Part shown: positions 49,279 to 59,091 of the stretch, piece by piece
Layout: each line of letters begins with the position of its first letter
How positions within the stretch are numbered: the first letter of the stretch is position 1
Position numbers and translations under genes: made by a program
The notes under the pieces: model-generated
What the model was told of the DNA's origin: nothing
The model's database searches: none
The model's input: only the letters and a program-made list of their open reading frames with translations
Assembly (NCBI RefSeq): GCF_010681825.2
Contig: NZ_CP066776.1
Location: 1,364,001 to 1,428,000 of the forward strand
DNA length: 64,000 nucleotides
From: Sulfuriroseicoccus oceanibius
GTDB taxonomy: Bacteria > Verrucomicrobiota > Verrucomicrobiia > Verrucomicrobiales > SLCJ01
Reading direction: 5' to 3'

Positions 49279-52200
49279 ATGAATACACGGTTTTCCTTGT
49301 CTTGGTCCAAGTCACTGCTGGGTAGGTCTTTTTCTTACATTAATACAGCGGTGCTTTGTTGGTGTGTGGCTGGTGGTGCGGCTTGGGGGGCTGGTTCGGT
49401 TGTTGTTAATGAATTTCATTACAATTCGAAGGATAACTCGAGTCTTGAGGAGTTTGTGGAGTTGTACAATCCGGGGGATGCCGCTTACGACTTGAGTGGG
49501 CATCGGCTGGATGATGCGGTGTTTTATGAGTTTCCTGAGGGGACGGTTTTGCCGGCGGGCGGGTATTTGGTGGTGGCGCAACAGCCGCAAGTTCTGGAGG
49601 CAAAGTATGGAATTACCGGCGTTCTCGGGCCGTGGTCGGGCAAGCTTTCTTCGGGCGGAGAGGAGATCGAGGTTCGTAACGCGCTGGATACCAAAGTGGA
49701 CAGTGTGAAGTATCGGGCGGGCTTTCCATGGCCGACGATGGCCGATGGCGCTGGCCCGTCCGCGGAGTTGATCCATCCGTTGCTGGACAACGGCTTGGGT
49801 TCGTCGTGGCGCTCCAGTGTGCCCGGGGAGGAAGTCGCGTACCTGCCTGGAATGGCGTCAGGATGGCGTTATTTCAGGGGGATTGATCAGGCTCCAAGTG
49901 CGGGTTCGCAGTGGAGGGATCCATTATTTGACGATAGTTCGTGGGAAATTGGGCAGGCTGGATTCGGCTATGGGTACGATACTGGTAACAACACCTCTCT
50001 GGAGGATATGTACCAGAGTTATACATCAGTCTATTTGCGACGATCGTTTACGATTGATGGTGGTTCTGTGCCGACGTCGATGAAGTTGCGTATGCGTGTG
50101 GATGACGGGTGTGTGGTGTGGATCAATGGTCAGGAAGTGGCGCGCTTTCACGTGCCCGATGGCGAGCTGGGGTATGATTCTGCGGCGATCAACCATGAAC
50201 GCGAGGAGGAGGAGATTACCCTTCTTGGTACGGACTCGTATCTGGTGGCGGGAACCAACGTGGTGGCGGTACACGCACTCAATACCCGGGTCGGTAGTAG
50301 TGACATGGCGTTTGATATGTCGCTGAGTTCGACTGGTGCGGAAGAATTTCCAGCTAGTCCTGGGGCGGCGAACCGGACAAGCATCGCGCTCGCGGATGCG
50401 CCGCCATCGGTGACATCTGTGAGTCATGCACCGGCCAGTCCGACGACAGGTGAGCCGGTGGAGATTGCGGCGGCGATTTCAGATGAGGATGGGATGGGCG
50501 CGGTGCGTCTTGAATGGCAGCAGGTGGATCCTGGGAGTTATATCCGTCTGACCGACGCTGCATACGAGACATCCTGGCAAAGTGTTCCGATGACTGACGG
50601 CGGGGATGGGGTTTACCGTGCGAGCTTACCGGGGGAACTGCAGACCCATCGGCGACTGATGCGTTACAGGATTGTGGCGACCGATGCGCTGGGTAACGAA
50701 CAACGGTTTCCTTACGAGGACGACGAGCAGCCAAACTTTGCGTACTTCGTTTATGATGGGGTTCCTGAGTGGACCGGTGCGCTTCGGCCTACGGCGTATG
50801 CGGGAGCGGACGCGACGGAGGCGGTCACTTATGGTGTGGATGTGATGGCGTCCATGCCGGCGATTCATTTGATAGCGGACTCAGGGGATGTGACCAATTC
50901 CCAGTATAATGCGAGTTTCCACAAGGTGAGGTTCCGCGGAACCCTGATCCAAAAGGGTGTGGTTTATGATCACGTTGAGTTCCGTAACCGAGGTCAGGCT
51001 TCCACGTATGTGAGTGGCAAAAACAAGTGGAAGATCTACTTCAATCGGGCCCGGGATTATCAGGCATATGATAACTACGGTCGGCCATATCGTGAAACTT
51101 GGAATGAGTTGCCAATCAATGCCAATGCGAGCCCATGGGCGGCAATCAACCGTGGGTCGGCCGGAGTGGAAGAAACCTCAAGCCACCGTCTTTATGCGCT
51201 GGGCGGCATGGCTGCGCTCAACACCCAGTACTTCCAGTTTCGCGTGATTGACGATGTGTCCGAGCAGGGTGCCGATCAATACAGTGGTGACCTGTGGGGA
51301 TTGTATATGGGGTTTGAGCCGACCGAGGGGAACTTTATCGATGAGCATGACCTGCAGGATGGGAACCTATATTCCATTGAGGGGAACGAAGGCGACAAAG
51401 AGCGGCAGGGGCCTCCGCCAGCTACTGCGGACGACTCTGATTGGGTCGCGTTCCGCGATGGGTTGGCGCAAAGTGGCCAAACAGAGCAGTGGTACCGTGA
51501 TCACGTGGATCTCGACATATTGTACACGTTCCTTGCGATCAACCGGCTGATTGGCAATGTGGATGTGCGTCCTGGTGATAACTATCGTTTCTATCACCGG
51601 CCGAGTGACGGGCGGTGGGTGATCATCGCGTACGATTTGGACATGATGTACATTCCGGCCCACCACTGGGGCGGGACGATGGACGGAGTGGTGGTGGCTG
51701 GAGCTCCCAATGTGTTCCGGGCGATCATGAGGCATCCGGAGATTGCGCGGGAATACCGCAACCGTTGCCGTGAGATCCTTTCGTTGGTGGGATCTGATAG
51801 TGGCGCGGCAGGAGGGCAGATTGGGCAGTTGATTGCAGAGTATGCGTCGTTTGTGAACCCGGTGGGGCAGGAGAAAACGTGGGCCGACATTGATGCTGCA
51901 ATGTGGAACCTTCATCCGAGAACCGAGGGTAACGGGGCGAACTCCGGGCAAAGCAGTCACAAGGGGAACTTCTACCGTGCGGTTTACCACGATAGCCGTG
52001 GTGGTCTGGGGGGAACCTTGTCGAGTGCCTGGACCCGCACTCTGGTGGATGCGGACAGCGATGGGTTTTCCGACCATGAAGGCATGATGCGTTACTTTGT
52101 CGAATACTCGACCAATGCGTGGGACGGTGGGTTCTGGTCCAGACTGGCGGTGAACGGCGTCGATCCTGATCCTGACCGTCAGCTAGGTTATGGGTACCAA

Positions 52201-53580
52201 TATCTTCAGTTTGAGGCGAACTATGGAGGGTGGGGCGACGCGAACAACAATCCGGGAGAGGAGGCTCTGCATGATGATTTTCCGCAGAAGCCGACCATCA
52301 GTGCGCTGAACCCAAGTTTCCCAGTGGACGATCTGGCATTCCGTTGCTCCGCCTTTGCGGATCCGGATGGCGCGCAGACGCATGCGGCGACTCAGTGGAG
52401 GATTGCGCAAATCAGTGCGCCTGGTGTGCCGGGCTTTGTGGCGGGTGAGCCATGGAAATACGAGCTGGATGCGACCTGGACGTCGCCGGAGATCGCAGCG
52501 GGAACGAGTGAGTTCAAGTTTCCACTGGGCCTGGCATCGGCGGGGAACCGCTACCGCGTGCGTGTCCGGCATCAAGACAACTCGGGCAATTGGTCGTACT
52601 GGTCCGAGCCGATTACTTTCGATGCGGTGGCGGCGGCGCCTTACACGCTGCTGCACTACTGGAACTTCAACAACTCGGACGAGGCTCCGGCATTCTCCAT
52701 GCTCGGAGGATCGGAGTCGGCGGCGGGGGCTGTGGTGTACGATGACGGCGGGGACTTCGCTGCATTGAATGCGCGCAATGGCGACTCTGCTGGTATGCAT
52801 CAGCGGGTGAATAGTCCGCTGACCCCAGGCACGGAGCTGCGCTTTGACCTCCCAACGCGAGGCTTCGGGGATGTTCTGATCCAATATGAGGCGCGCCGAT
52901 CCGGCTCGGGAGCTGGCATTCAACTCGTTGATTATACGGTGGATGGCGGGGAGTCGTGGCAACGTCACTCTGAGGTATCAGTTGCGGATATTGATGGTGA
53001 GGCGGTGCCGGTGATCCCTCTGGATTTCAGTAGAACTCCAGGGGCGGTGGACAATCCGCGGTTTGGGATCCGCATCACGTTTTTGCAGGGCAGTGGCGGT
53101 ACTGCGGGTAACAACCGCTTTGACAACCTGACAGTGGAAGGACGCCCGGTGGTGCCCGATTTCGAGGCGTGGAGAAGCCGGCAGTTCAGCGTCGATGAGC
53201 TGGAGGATGAGTCGATTTCAGGCGGGGATGCCGATCCGACGGGGGCGGGGATGACGAACCTGATGCGTCATGCTGCCGGTCTCGGGAGGGATGATGCGGT
53301 TACTGATGATAACGGCTACTCATTGATTCAACGCATCGATCCCGATGATGCGCCGGTGTATCGGTTCCGCTACAACCCAGCTGCGACTGATCTTCGGTGG
53401 AAGGTAGAAGCCGGAGCGGTGCCTGGATCGTGGACTCACGTGCTTTTTGACTCGGAGCTGACGCCAGCGCCGACGATGAAGGATGGGTGGGTTGAGATTG
53501 TGTTGCCGGACTCGTTGGACGGAGGGAGTGTGCGTGATCCGCGGATGTTCGTTCGTCTGCAGATTTTGTCGACGCCGTGA
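49279..53580 (+). CDS. Large secreted CotH-kinase/lamin-tail-domain protein
   Basis: 1433 residues. A signal peptide lies near residues 15-38. A lamin-tail domain follows (VVVNEFHYNSKDNSSLEEFVELYNPGD to about 165), then a jelly-roll-like domain (about 190-365). A CotH kinase-like domain comes next (about 540-880: FRNRGQASTYVSGKNKWKIYF, LWGLYMGFEP and the metal-site-like WVIIAYDLDMMYIP). Two or three beta-sandwich domains complete it. CotH kinases phosphorylate secreted proteins using extracellular ATP in Bacillus; here the substrate is unknown. There is no PEP-CTERM or other sorting tail, so it is probably released or bound by its beta domains. It is a single unit ending before an R element. 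Confidence 0.85.
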   Translation: MNTRFSLSWSKSLLGRSFSYINTAVLCWCVAGGAAWGAGSVVVNEFHYNSKDNSSLEEFVELYNPGDAAYDLSGHRLDDAVFYEFPEGTVLPAGGYLVVAQQPQVLEAKYGITGVLGPWSGKLSSGGEEIEVRNALDTKVDSVKYRAGFPWPTMADGAGPSAELIHPLLDNGLGSSWRSSVPGEEVAYLPGMASGWRYFRGIDQAPSAGSQWRDPLFDDSSWEIGQAGFGYGYDTGNNTSLEDMYQSYTSVYLRRSFTIDGGSVPTSMKLRMRVDDGCVVWINGQEVARFHVPDGELGYDSAAINHEREEEEITLLGTDSYLVAGTNVVAVHALNTRVGSSDMAFDMSLSSTGAEEFPASPGAANRTSIALADAPPSVTSVSHAPASPTTGEPVEIAAAISDEDGMGAVRLEWQQVDPGSYIRLTDAAYETSWQSVPMTDGGDGVYRASLPGELQTHRRLMRYRIVATDALGNEQRFPYEDDEQPNFAYFVYDGVPEWTGALRPTAYAGADATEAVTYGVDVMASMPAIHLIADSGDVTNSQYNASFHKVRFRGTLIQKGVVYDHVEFRNRGQASTYVSGKNKWKIYFNRARDYQAYDNYGRPYRETWNELPINANASPWAAINRGSAGVEETSSHRLYALGGMAALNTQYFQFRVIDDVSEQGADQYSGDLWGLYMGFEPTEGNFIDEHDLQDGNLYSIEGNEGDKERQGPPPATADDSDWVAFRDGLAQSGQTEQWYRDHVDLDILYTFLAINRLIGNVDVRPGDNYRFYHRPSDGRWVIIAYDLDMMYIPAHHWGGTMDGVVVAGAPNVFRAIMRHPEIAREYRNRCREILSLVGSDSGAAGGQIGQLIAEYASFVNPVGQEKTWADIDAAMWNLHPRTEGNGANSGQSSHKGNFYRAVYHDSRGGLGGTLSSAWTRTLVDADSDGFSDHEGMMRYFVEYSTNAWDGGFWSRLAVNGVDPDPDRQLGYGYQYLQFEANYGGWGDANNNPGEEALHDDFPQKPTISALNPSFPVDDLAFRCSAFADPDGAQTHAATQWRIAQISAPGVPGFVAGEPWKYELDATWTSPEIAAGTSEFKFPLGLASAGNRYRVRVRHQDNSGNWSYWSEPITFDAVAAAPYTLLHYWNFNNSDEAPAFSMLGGSESAAGAVVYDDGGDFAALNARNGDSAGMHQRVNSPLTPGTELRFDLPTRGFGDVLIQYEARRSGSGAGIQLVDYTVDGGESWQRHSEVSVADIDGEAVPVIPLDFSRTPGAVDNPRFGIRITFLQGSGGTAGNNRFDNLTVEGRPVVPDFEAWRSRQFSVDELEDESISGGDADPTGAGMTNLMRHAAGLGRDDAVTDDNGYSLIQRIDPDDAPVYRFRYNPAATDLRWKVEAGAVPGSWTHVLFDSELTPAPTMKDGWVEIVLPDSLDGGSVRDPRMFVRLQILSTP

Positions 53581-53636
53581 TTTTGAGGTGCGGGGCGTGG
53601 GTTGGAAATAGGTTAGGAATGCCATGCGGGTGTGTT

Positions 53637-53845
53637 CCGAATGCTGTGGAATCAAGGTGTATTGCCATGTGGGAGCGGCCGTCGGGTGGGTGCTGCGCTT
53701 TGGTGGCATCGCACACTCGGCCGGGAATGGAGGGATGGTTTTCCTGGGGGGCGCTCGCCTGAGGCTCGCTGACCCAGGCTGGTATGAGACGCGCATTCAG
53801 CGCGGAATTGAGGGTGACGGGGCTCTGGTTGGTGCCATTCCGCTG
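53637..53845. repeat. R element, copy R4
   Basis: Core very close to R1: gtgggagcggccgtcgggtggg, ggcgctcgcctgaggctcgctgaccca and gagacgcgcattcagcgcgg, with the small hairpin intact. Ends gaatgctgtggaatcaagg and (inverted) gaatggcaccaacc. The remaining gap to 54075 has no gene and carries the upstream region of the PEP-CTERM gene. Confidence 0.8.
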
Positions 53846-54075
53846 TGCCCCATAAAAAAACATGTTCATGTTTTGTGGGGGCGGGGACGTGACCTAGCGC
53901 ATGGGACTGCTGCGGGCATTTTCCACGGCGGTTGCTATGCGTCCACCGCCCCAATTGCCGGATGTCTTTAGGTAGTCGTCTGGTCGTTCGTATCTCGGCT
54001 GGCTTTATAGCTCGGCGGATATGGGTAGGGGCGGAGGGAATTGGAAAACGACCAAGAACAAAACCCGACAACGTT

Positions 54076-54906
54076 ATGAAAAAACACCTCACCACCGGCG
54101 CAGCGATGCTGCTTCTAACCGCGGCTGCAAATGCTGCTGTGATCAACTTTAGCGATGACTTCGCAGGTAGCACCAGGACGGATCCAGGTGACGACTCCGC
54201 AGCTACCGCAACCAAACATCACCTGAATTATTCGGAAACAGCCAACACCACGACAGAGATCCGAACCCAGGAAGGCCCATTCAATAATGGAGGGACGCTC
54301 TTCCTCGCGGCACTCGCGAACGAAGCGCAGAGTGCAACCTATTTGGCGTCCAATACAGGGTTGGGAGCGGGCGTGGGCGATCAAATCTGGGTCACCAGTT
54401 CGGCTCTGACTCTGACTGCCGACTTTGCGAGCAACTGGAAGGACGTTTCAGCCGCAGTCACCAGTGGCTTCATGCTTGAAGGAGCAACGAGTGACTTGAT
54501 TGTCAGCTGGAACCCCGGAGGTACGAACTACTCGGTGGGGCTCGGGGCATTGAGCATCACCGCTCCTACCGATGTGGTGGGGAGTTCGCTTTTCAGTGGC
54601 AGCGCGTCGGCTCCTACCGGCACGACCTTTGGAACCGTCAGTCTCTCGCTGATCGAGAATGGAGCCAACTACGACTTCACTCTGACGATGGGAGGGAGCA
54701 CGAATTCCTTCTCCGTTGGCCAGGCATCGCTCGGATCGATCGAGGGGATTGGTTTCTACAATGCGGCCAACGGTGGTGGAGGTAACACCAATATCGACAA
54801 CGTCACGCTGACCGGCATTACCGGTGTGGCCGCGGTGCCGGAGCCATCATCGGCTGCGCTGCTCGGATTGGGTGGCGTGGCGATGATCTTGCGCCGTCGC
54901 AAGTAG
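54076..54906 (+). CDS. PEP-CTERM sorting-domain protein
   Basis: 276 residues. Signal peptide (MKKHLTTGAAMLLLTAAANA), then a beta-rich extracellular domain of about 230 residues with no catalytic motif. It ends with a textbook PEP-CTERM tail: VPEPSSAALLGLGGVAMILR followed by RRK. Such proteins are cut and anchored or released by exosortase/XrtA at the cell surface, often in step with exopolysaccharide production. No exosortase is in the window. The function of the exposed domain is unknown. A terminator follows. Confidence 0.92.
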   Translation: MKKHLTTGAAMLLLTAAANAAVINFSDDFAGSTRTDPGDDSAATATKHHLNYSETANTTTEIRTQEGPFNNGGTLFLAALANEAQSATYLASNTGLGAGVGDQIWVTSSALTLTADFASNWKDVSAAVTSGFMLEGATSDLIVSWNPGGTNYSVGLGALSITAPTDVVGSSLFSGSASAPTGTTFGTVSLSLIENGANYDFTLTMGGSTNSFSVGQASLGSIEGIGFYNAANGGGGNTNIDNVTLTGITGVAAVPEPSSAALLGLGGVAMILRRRK

Positions 54907-54943
54907 AGCTTCGCTCGAAGCTGCTTTTGCAGATTATTTGATT

Positions 54944-54995
54944 AATGGAGTCTTGGAGGATGGGAGAATGCCCACCGCCGAGACTCCATTTTTTT
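54944..54995 (+). terminator. Rho-independent terminator after the PEP-CTERM gene
   Basis: The stem aatggagtct / agactccatt (with a large loop) is followed by seven T residues. A smaller hairpin (agcttcg / cgaagct) precedes it at 54907-54922. Confidence 0.85.
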
Positions 54996-54999
54996 GGTA

Positions 55000-56445
55000 T
55001 TACCCCTTACGGTTCTTGAATTCTTCGTAGGCGTCGAGCGCTTGTTTGCGACCTCCTGCGAGGTCGACGATTGGGAATGGATAATCCTTGCCCAGAGTGA
55101 TGCCTGCTTTTTCGAGCTCGGCTTTTGATAGGTTCCACGGTTCGTGGATGGATTTGCCGGGGAGTTTGGCGAGTTCGGGGAGGTATTTGCGAACGTAGTC
55201 TCCATCCGGGTCGAAGCGGTGGGCCTGGGTGACCGGGTTGAAGATGCGGAAATAGGGAGCGGCGTCGGCACCGGATCCTGCGACCCATTGCCATCCCATG
55301 ATGTTGTTGGCGAGGTCGGCGTCGACCAGGGTGTCGGCGAACCATTCGGCACCGGTCTGCCATGGTTGGAGCATGTGTTTGACCAGCAGCGAGCCGACGA
55401 TCATGCGGACGCGGTTGTGCATCCAGCCGGTTTCCCACAGCTGGCGCAAGGCGGCGTCGATGATGGGGTAGCCGGTTTTTCCGCGGCGCCAGCGTTCGGC
55501 CAGCTCATCGTCCGCCGACCACGGGAATTGATCGTATTCCTCCTTCAGGCTGCGGGTGATTGAGTGAGGGAAGTGGAACATCAAGTGGTGGGCGAAATCG
55601 CGCCAATAGAGCTGGCGGATGACGCTCTTTTCCACGTCTTTGACCTTGGCCGTGCGCAACTGGTGGATGATTTCACGCACGCTGATCTGGCCGAAATGCA
55701 GCCATGGCGAGAGCTTGCTGGTGCCGTCGATCGACGGGATGTCGCGCTGGTCGGAGTAGTCTGCGGCGGCATTTTCGGTGAACTGGGCGAGTCGTTCTTC
55801 CCCTCCCTGGCGGGTTGGGTTCCAGTGGTCGGCCAGTTTTTCGTGCCATGGGATCGTGGGCAGGAGCGCGAGATCGTCGATGTCCTGTGCGGGGGAATTG
55901 GCGAACTTGTCCTTGAGATCGGGCATGGTCAGGGGCTGCCCGACCTCGTGGGTGATGCAGTGCTTCCAGAATGGAGTGAAGACTTGGAATGGCTTGCCTG
56001 ATTGGTTGGCGATGTCGGTGGGCTCGTGGATCAACGAGGCACCGAAGCTCTTGGCGGTGATGCCAGCTTTCTGCAGAGCGCTTTTGATTGCGGTGTCGGT
56101 GGCGACGCCGTGGGGTTCGTAGCGGCGGTTCCAAAAAACACCGCAGGCGTTGTGCTCACGGACGAGTTCCAGGAGATCGCTTTCGACATCGGTGGTGGTC
56201 TTTAGATGCAGCGCACCGCCGAGTTGTTTGATTTGGTCGCCCAAGTCACGCAATGCCTGATGCAGCCACCACCGGGATGCGCCCCCTTCGCCGGACTTTT
56301 CGAGCTCCGCTGCGTCGTGGAGAAAGAGCGCAAGCACCGGGGCACCGGTGGCCACGGCAGCGGCGAGTGCCGGGTTGTCCGCCAGGCGTAGGTCACGGCG
56401 GAACCAGACAATGGCGGGGGGTGTGTTAGTCGTGGTTTTGCTCAT
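55000..56445 (-). CDS. phrB: Deoxyribodipyrimidine photolyase
   Basis: 481 residues. The N-terminal antenna domain is Rossmann-like (AIVWFRRDLRLADNPALAAAV). The FAD domain carries SPWLHFGQISVREI, TGYPIIDAALRQLWETGWMHNR and ADLANNIMGWQWVAGSGADAAPYFRIFNP, the classic class I CPD photolyase signatures including the Trp-rich segment. It repairs UV-made cyclobutane dimers using blue light. Normal length. A divergent 6-4 or cryptochrome role is unlikely given the class I pattern. It suits a pigmented, light-exposed organism. Confidence 0.95.
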   Translation of the reverse strand: MSKTTTNTPPAIVWFRRDLRLADNPALAAAVATGAPVLALFLHDAAELEKSGEGGASRWWLHQALRDLGDQIKQLGGALHLKTTTDVESDLLELVREHNACGVFWNRRYEPHGVATDTAIKSALQKAGITAKSFGASLIHEPTDIANQSGKPFQVFTPFWKHCITHEVGQPLTMPDLKDKFANSPAQDIDDLALLPTIPWHEKLADHWNPTRQGGEERLAQFTENAAADYSDQRDIPSIDGTSKLSPWLHFGQISVREIIHQLRTAKVKDVEKSVIRQLYWRDFAHHLMFHFPHSITRSLKEEYDQFPWSADDELAERWRRGKTGYPIIDAALRQLWETGWMHNRVRMIVGSLLVKHMLQPWQTGAEWFADTLVDADLANNIMGWQWVAGSGADAAPYFRIFNPVTQAHRFDPDGDYVRKYLPELAKLPGKSIHEPWNLSKAELEKAGITLGKDYPFPIVDLAGGRKQALDAYEEFKNRKG

Positions 56446-56483
56446 GGCGGGGGGGGGCAGCGGATGGGGAGGGGGCGGATTGC

Positions 56484-56987
56484 TTAGCTCAATTCCGAGC
56501 GTGGGACGAAGCGGGAGTTTTCCACGTCTTTGACGACGTTGTCGTAGGGGAAGATACGGCCGTTCATGGTGATGTAGATGCCGGCGGGCAGGGCTTGCAC
56601 CGCGGCGATGGCGCAGCCGATGTTGAAGATGGCATCGCTGGTTTTGAACATGGCAGGCTCGAGTGCTCCGGTGAAGACGATGGTTTTGTCCTGAATGTCG
56701 GCCAGAGCCATGGCGGACTCGACCATGGTGTCGGTGCCATGGGTGACGATGATGCGTTGGCCGGGGGTGGCTTTGATTGTGTCTGCGAGCACCTGACGGT
56801 CGGCGTCGGTGATCTCCAGGCTGTCTTTTTGCAACAGCGGGGTGATCTGGTAATCCACGGTGACCGGTAGTTCTTCCAGCACGCGTTTGATATTCGGGCA
56901 GCCGACCTGATAGGTGCTTTTGGCATCGAAGTAGATTTTATCGATGGTGCCGCCGGTGGTGATGATTTGGATGGGCTCGTGGATCAT
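56484..56987 (-). CDS. One-domain asparaginase-like protein
   Basis: 167 residues that match the N-terminal domain of L-asparaginase I/II: IQIITTGGTIDKIYF with the nucleophilic Thr, then IIVTHGTDTMVESAMAL with the second Thr and the Asp of the active site, and KTIVFTGALEPAMF. The C-terminal domain that completes the usual 320-residue enzyme is absent; short proteins of this kind are known in many bacteria and form a separate subfamily. Amide hydrolysis is possible but not certain. The gene stands alone; an R element lies 45 bp upstream of its start. Confidence 0.85.
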   Translation of the reverse strand: MIHEPIQIITTGGTIDKIYFDAKSTYQVGCPNIKRVLEELPVTVDYQITPLLQKDSLEITDADRQVLADTIKATPGQRIIVTHGTDTMVESAMALADIQDKTIVFTGALEPAMFKTSDAIFNIGCAIAAVQALPAGIYITMNGRIFPYDNVVKDVENSRFVPRSELS

Positions 56988-57032
56988 GGCGTGGAGTTAG
57001 CGTTGGATCGTGGGAAAGATGTGTGTCTTGAT

Positions 57033-57228
57033 GGTGCTGAATCAAGGCGTATTGACGTGATGGGAGCGGCCATCGGGAGTGCGCTGCGCTTTGGAGAAGC
57101 CGTCCGCTCGGCCGAGGGGAGGGTGGTCGGGTTTACCTGGGGTGGCGCTCGCCGGAGGCTCGCTGACCCCAGGCTGTTATGAAACTCGCCTTCAGCGAGG
57201 CATTAGCCATGAGTCAGTGCCATTCACT
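57033..57228. repeat. R element, copy R5
   Basis: Core blocks gatgggagcggccatcgggag, ggtggcgctcgccggaggctcgctgacccc and gaaactcgccttcagcgaggc. The right end, inverted, reads gaatggcactgactcatg, close to the family consensus. The gap from the asparaginase gene to the pnt terminator contains little else. Confidence 0.8.
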
Positions 57229-57251
57229 TGTGCCCGTTATTGGGGCGGGAT

Positions 57252-57296
57252 CAAAAAGAAAAAAGCGGGCGCTCCGGAGTGACCGGAACGCCCGCT
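57252..57296 (-). terminator. Terminator of the pnt operon
   Basis: The stem agcgggcg / cgcccgct (57264-57271 with 57289-57296) is followed on the minus strand by a run of T with one C (TTTTTTCTTTTT). It lies 25 bp past the pntB stop. Confidence 0.88.
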
Positions 57297-57321
57297 GGTA
57301 GATAGGTGCTGGAGACTCGGC

Positions 57322-58752
57322 TTACTCGCTGAACTCGCTGACGAGTCCGCTGAGGGTGGCCTTGGCGTCGCCGTAGAGCATGCGCACGTTGTCTTTGAAG
57401 AAGAGCGCGTTCTCCAGGCCGGAGAAGCCGCGGCCCTTGCCTCGCTTGAGGCAGTAGACGGTGCGTGCCTTGTGCACGTTGATGATAGGCATGCCGTAGA
57501 TCGGGCTGGCCTCGTCATCGAGCGCGGCTGGGTTGACCACGTCGTTGGCGCCGATGACCACGGCGACGTCGACGGTGTCGATCACGCGGTTGATGGCGTC
57601 CATCTCCCACAGTTGCTCGTAAGGAACGTCGGCTTCAGCGAGGAGCACGTTCATGTGACCTGGCATACGGCCGGCTACCGGGTGCACGGCGAACTCGACC
57701 TGGCAGCCTTTGGACTCGAGGATCTCCGCAAGTTCCTTCACCGCGTGTTGGGCCTGGGCAACGGCCATGCCGTAACCAGGGACGAAGACCACGTGGCGGG
57801 CGGCTTCAAGCACGTAGTAGGCGTCTTCAGCCGATGCTGCTTTCATTTCGCCTTCCATGGCGGTGCCTGCTTTACCTGCAGCGGAGCCGAAGCCACCGAA
57901 GAGGACGTTGCCGAGGCTGCGGTTCATTGCCTTACACATGATGCCGGTAAGGATGAGTCCGCTGGCGCCGACGAGGCAGCCTGCAACCACGAGCACGTTG
58001 TTGAGGATGATGAATCCTGCGAACGCAGCTGCGATACCCGAGTAGGAGTTGAGCAAGGCGATCACCACAGGCATGTCGCCACCACCGATTGGGATGGTGC
58101 TGAGCACGCCGAGCACGAGTGCGGCCGAGATCAGGACGATGACGGTGGTCAGAGCGCATGCGCCGGATGGAGCGATGGTGAAGGTCACCACAGCGCCGAT
58201 GGCGGTGAGCAGGAGCAGGATGTTGAGGATGCCGGAGCCCGGGAACGAGATCGGCTGGCCGGGAAGCTTCTCGGAGAGTTTGCCCCAGGCGACCAAGCTG
58301 CCGGTGAACGTGATGCCACCGATGAGGATGGTCAGCGCGATGGCCAGTGCGGCGAACCAAGCTGGAACGGTGACACCGCTCTGGGCTGCAAGGTTGGTCA
58401 GGTAGGTCTCAACGCCGCCTTTGACGGTGTAGATTTTGACGAACTCGACCACACCGATCAACAAACTGGCGAGACCACCGAGGCCGTTGAAGATTGCGAC
58501 CATTTCCGGCATGCCGGTCATTGGGACGCGGGTGGCAGCGATGGCGCCGATGGCTCCACCGAGGAGGACGCCGCCGATGATCATTGGCCAGGCCAACCCG
58601 CCGTAGAGCAAGGTGGCGACGATGGCGATCATCATGCCGACTGCGGAGAGGCGGTTGCCGCTACGCGCGGTGTCGGCGTGACCGAGCATCTTGATGCCGA
58701 AAATGAACAGCACCGACGCAATGATGTAGAGGAGGTTGATAACGACAGCCAT
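57322..58752 (-). CDS. pntB: NAD(P) transhydrogenase subunit beta
   Basis: 476 residues. About eight membrane helices lie in the first 270 residues. The NADP(H)-binding domain III follows: VVFVPGYGMAVAQAQHAVKELAEIL, FAVHPVAGRMPGHMNVLLAEADVPY, VAVVIGANDVVNPAALDDEASPIYGMPI. It couples proton entry to hydride transfer from NADH to NADP+, giving NADPH for biosynthesis and redox defence. Its start codon overlaps the pntAB stop codon by 1 bp, so translation is coupled. Confidence 0.96.
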   Translation of the reverse strand: MAVVINLLYIIASVLFIFGIKMLGHADTARSGNRLSAVGMMIAIVATLLYGGLAWPMIIGGVLLGGAIGAIAATRVPMTGMPEMVAIFNGLGGLASLLIGVVEFVKIYTVKGGVETYLTNLAAQSGVTVPAWFAALAIALTILIGGITFTGSLVAWGKLSEKLPGQPISFPGSGILNILLLLTAIGAVVTFTIAPSGACALTTVIVLISAALVLGVLSTIPIGGGDMPVVIALLNSYSGIAAAFAGFIILNNVLVVAGCLVGASGLILTGIMCKAMNRSLGNVLFGGFGSAAGKAGTAMEGEMKAASAEDAYYVLEAARHVVFVPGYGMAVAQAQHAVKELAEILESKGCQVEFAVHPVAGRMPGHMNVLLAEADVPYEQLWEMDAINRVIDTVDVAVVIGANDVVNPAALDDEASPIYGMPIINVHKARTVYCLKRGKGRGFSGLENALFFKDNVRMLYGDAKATLSGLVSEFSE

Positions 58753-59054
58753 TACTTCTTCCCTCCTTTGTTCTTAGCTTGGAACATGGCGAGCATGCGG
58801 TCGGTCACCAGGTATCCGCCAACCACGTTGACAGAGGCGAAGACGAGGGCCGCGAAGGCGATCCACTTGGTGACCGGGCTTTCGCCCACGTTGAGAGCCA
58901 TCAGCGCACCGACAATGGCGATGCCGGAGATGGCGTTGGATCCCGACATCAGCGGGGTATGCAGTTGCGATGGCACCTTTGAGATCAGTTCCACACCGAG
59001 GAAAATCGCCAGTGTGAACGCAAAGAGCAGCAACAAGAGTGGAGCTAAATCCAT
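58752..59054 (-). CDS. pntAB: NAD(P) transhydrogenase subunit alpha, membrane part
   Basis: 100 residues, with three or four membrane helices. Typical segments are FLGVELISKVPSQLHTPLMSGSNAISGIAIVGA and GGYLVTDRMLAMFQ. It is the separate membrane segment of the split alpha subunit (the three-subunit form found in many bacteria). It lies between the soluble alpha-1 gene and pntB in one operon, with a 37-bp gap to the former. Confidence 0.95.
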   Translation of the reverse strand: MDLAPLLLLLFAFTLAIFLGVELISKVPSQLHTPLMSGSNAISGIAIVGALMALNVGESPVTKWIAFAALVFASVNVVGGYLVTDRMLAMFQAKNKGGKK

Positions 59055-59091
59055 AATATGTGTGAGTTAGTGGGTTGGACTCTTGCCCGGG

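Noticed and set aside
2823-57228. Small proteins read from the R elements
   Set aside because: Similar peptides appear in several copies because the DNA is repeated. Frames break between copies and no start signal is kept.
57472-59070. 532-codon + strand frame opposite pntB/pntAB
   Set aside because: Asp/His/Gly-rich low-complexity antisense frame; the transhydrogenase subunits on the other strand are certain.
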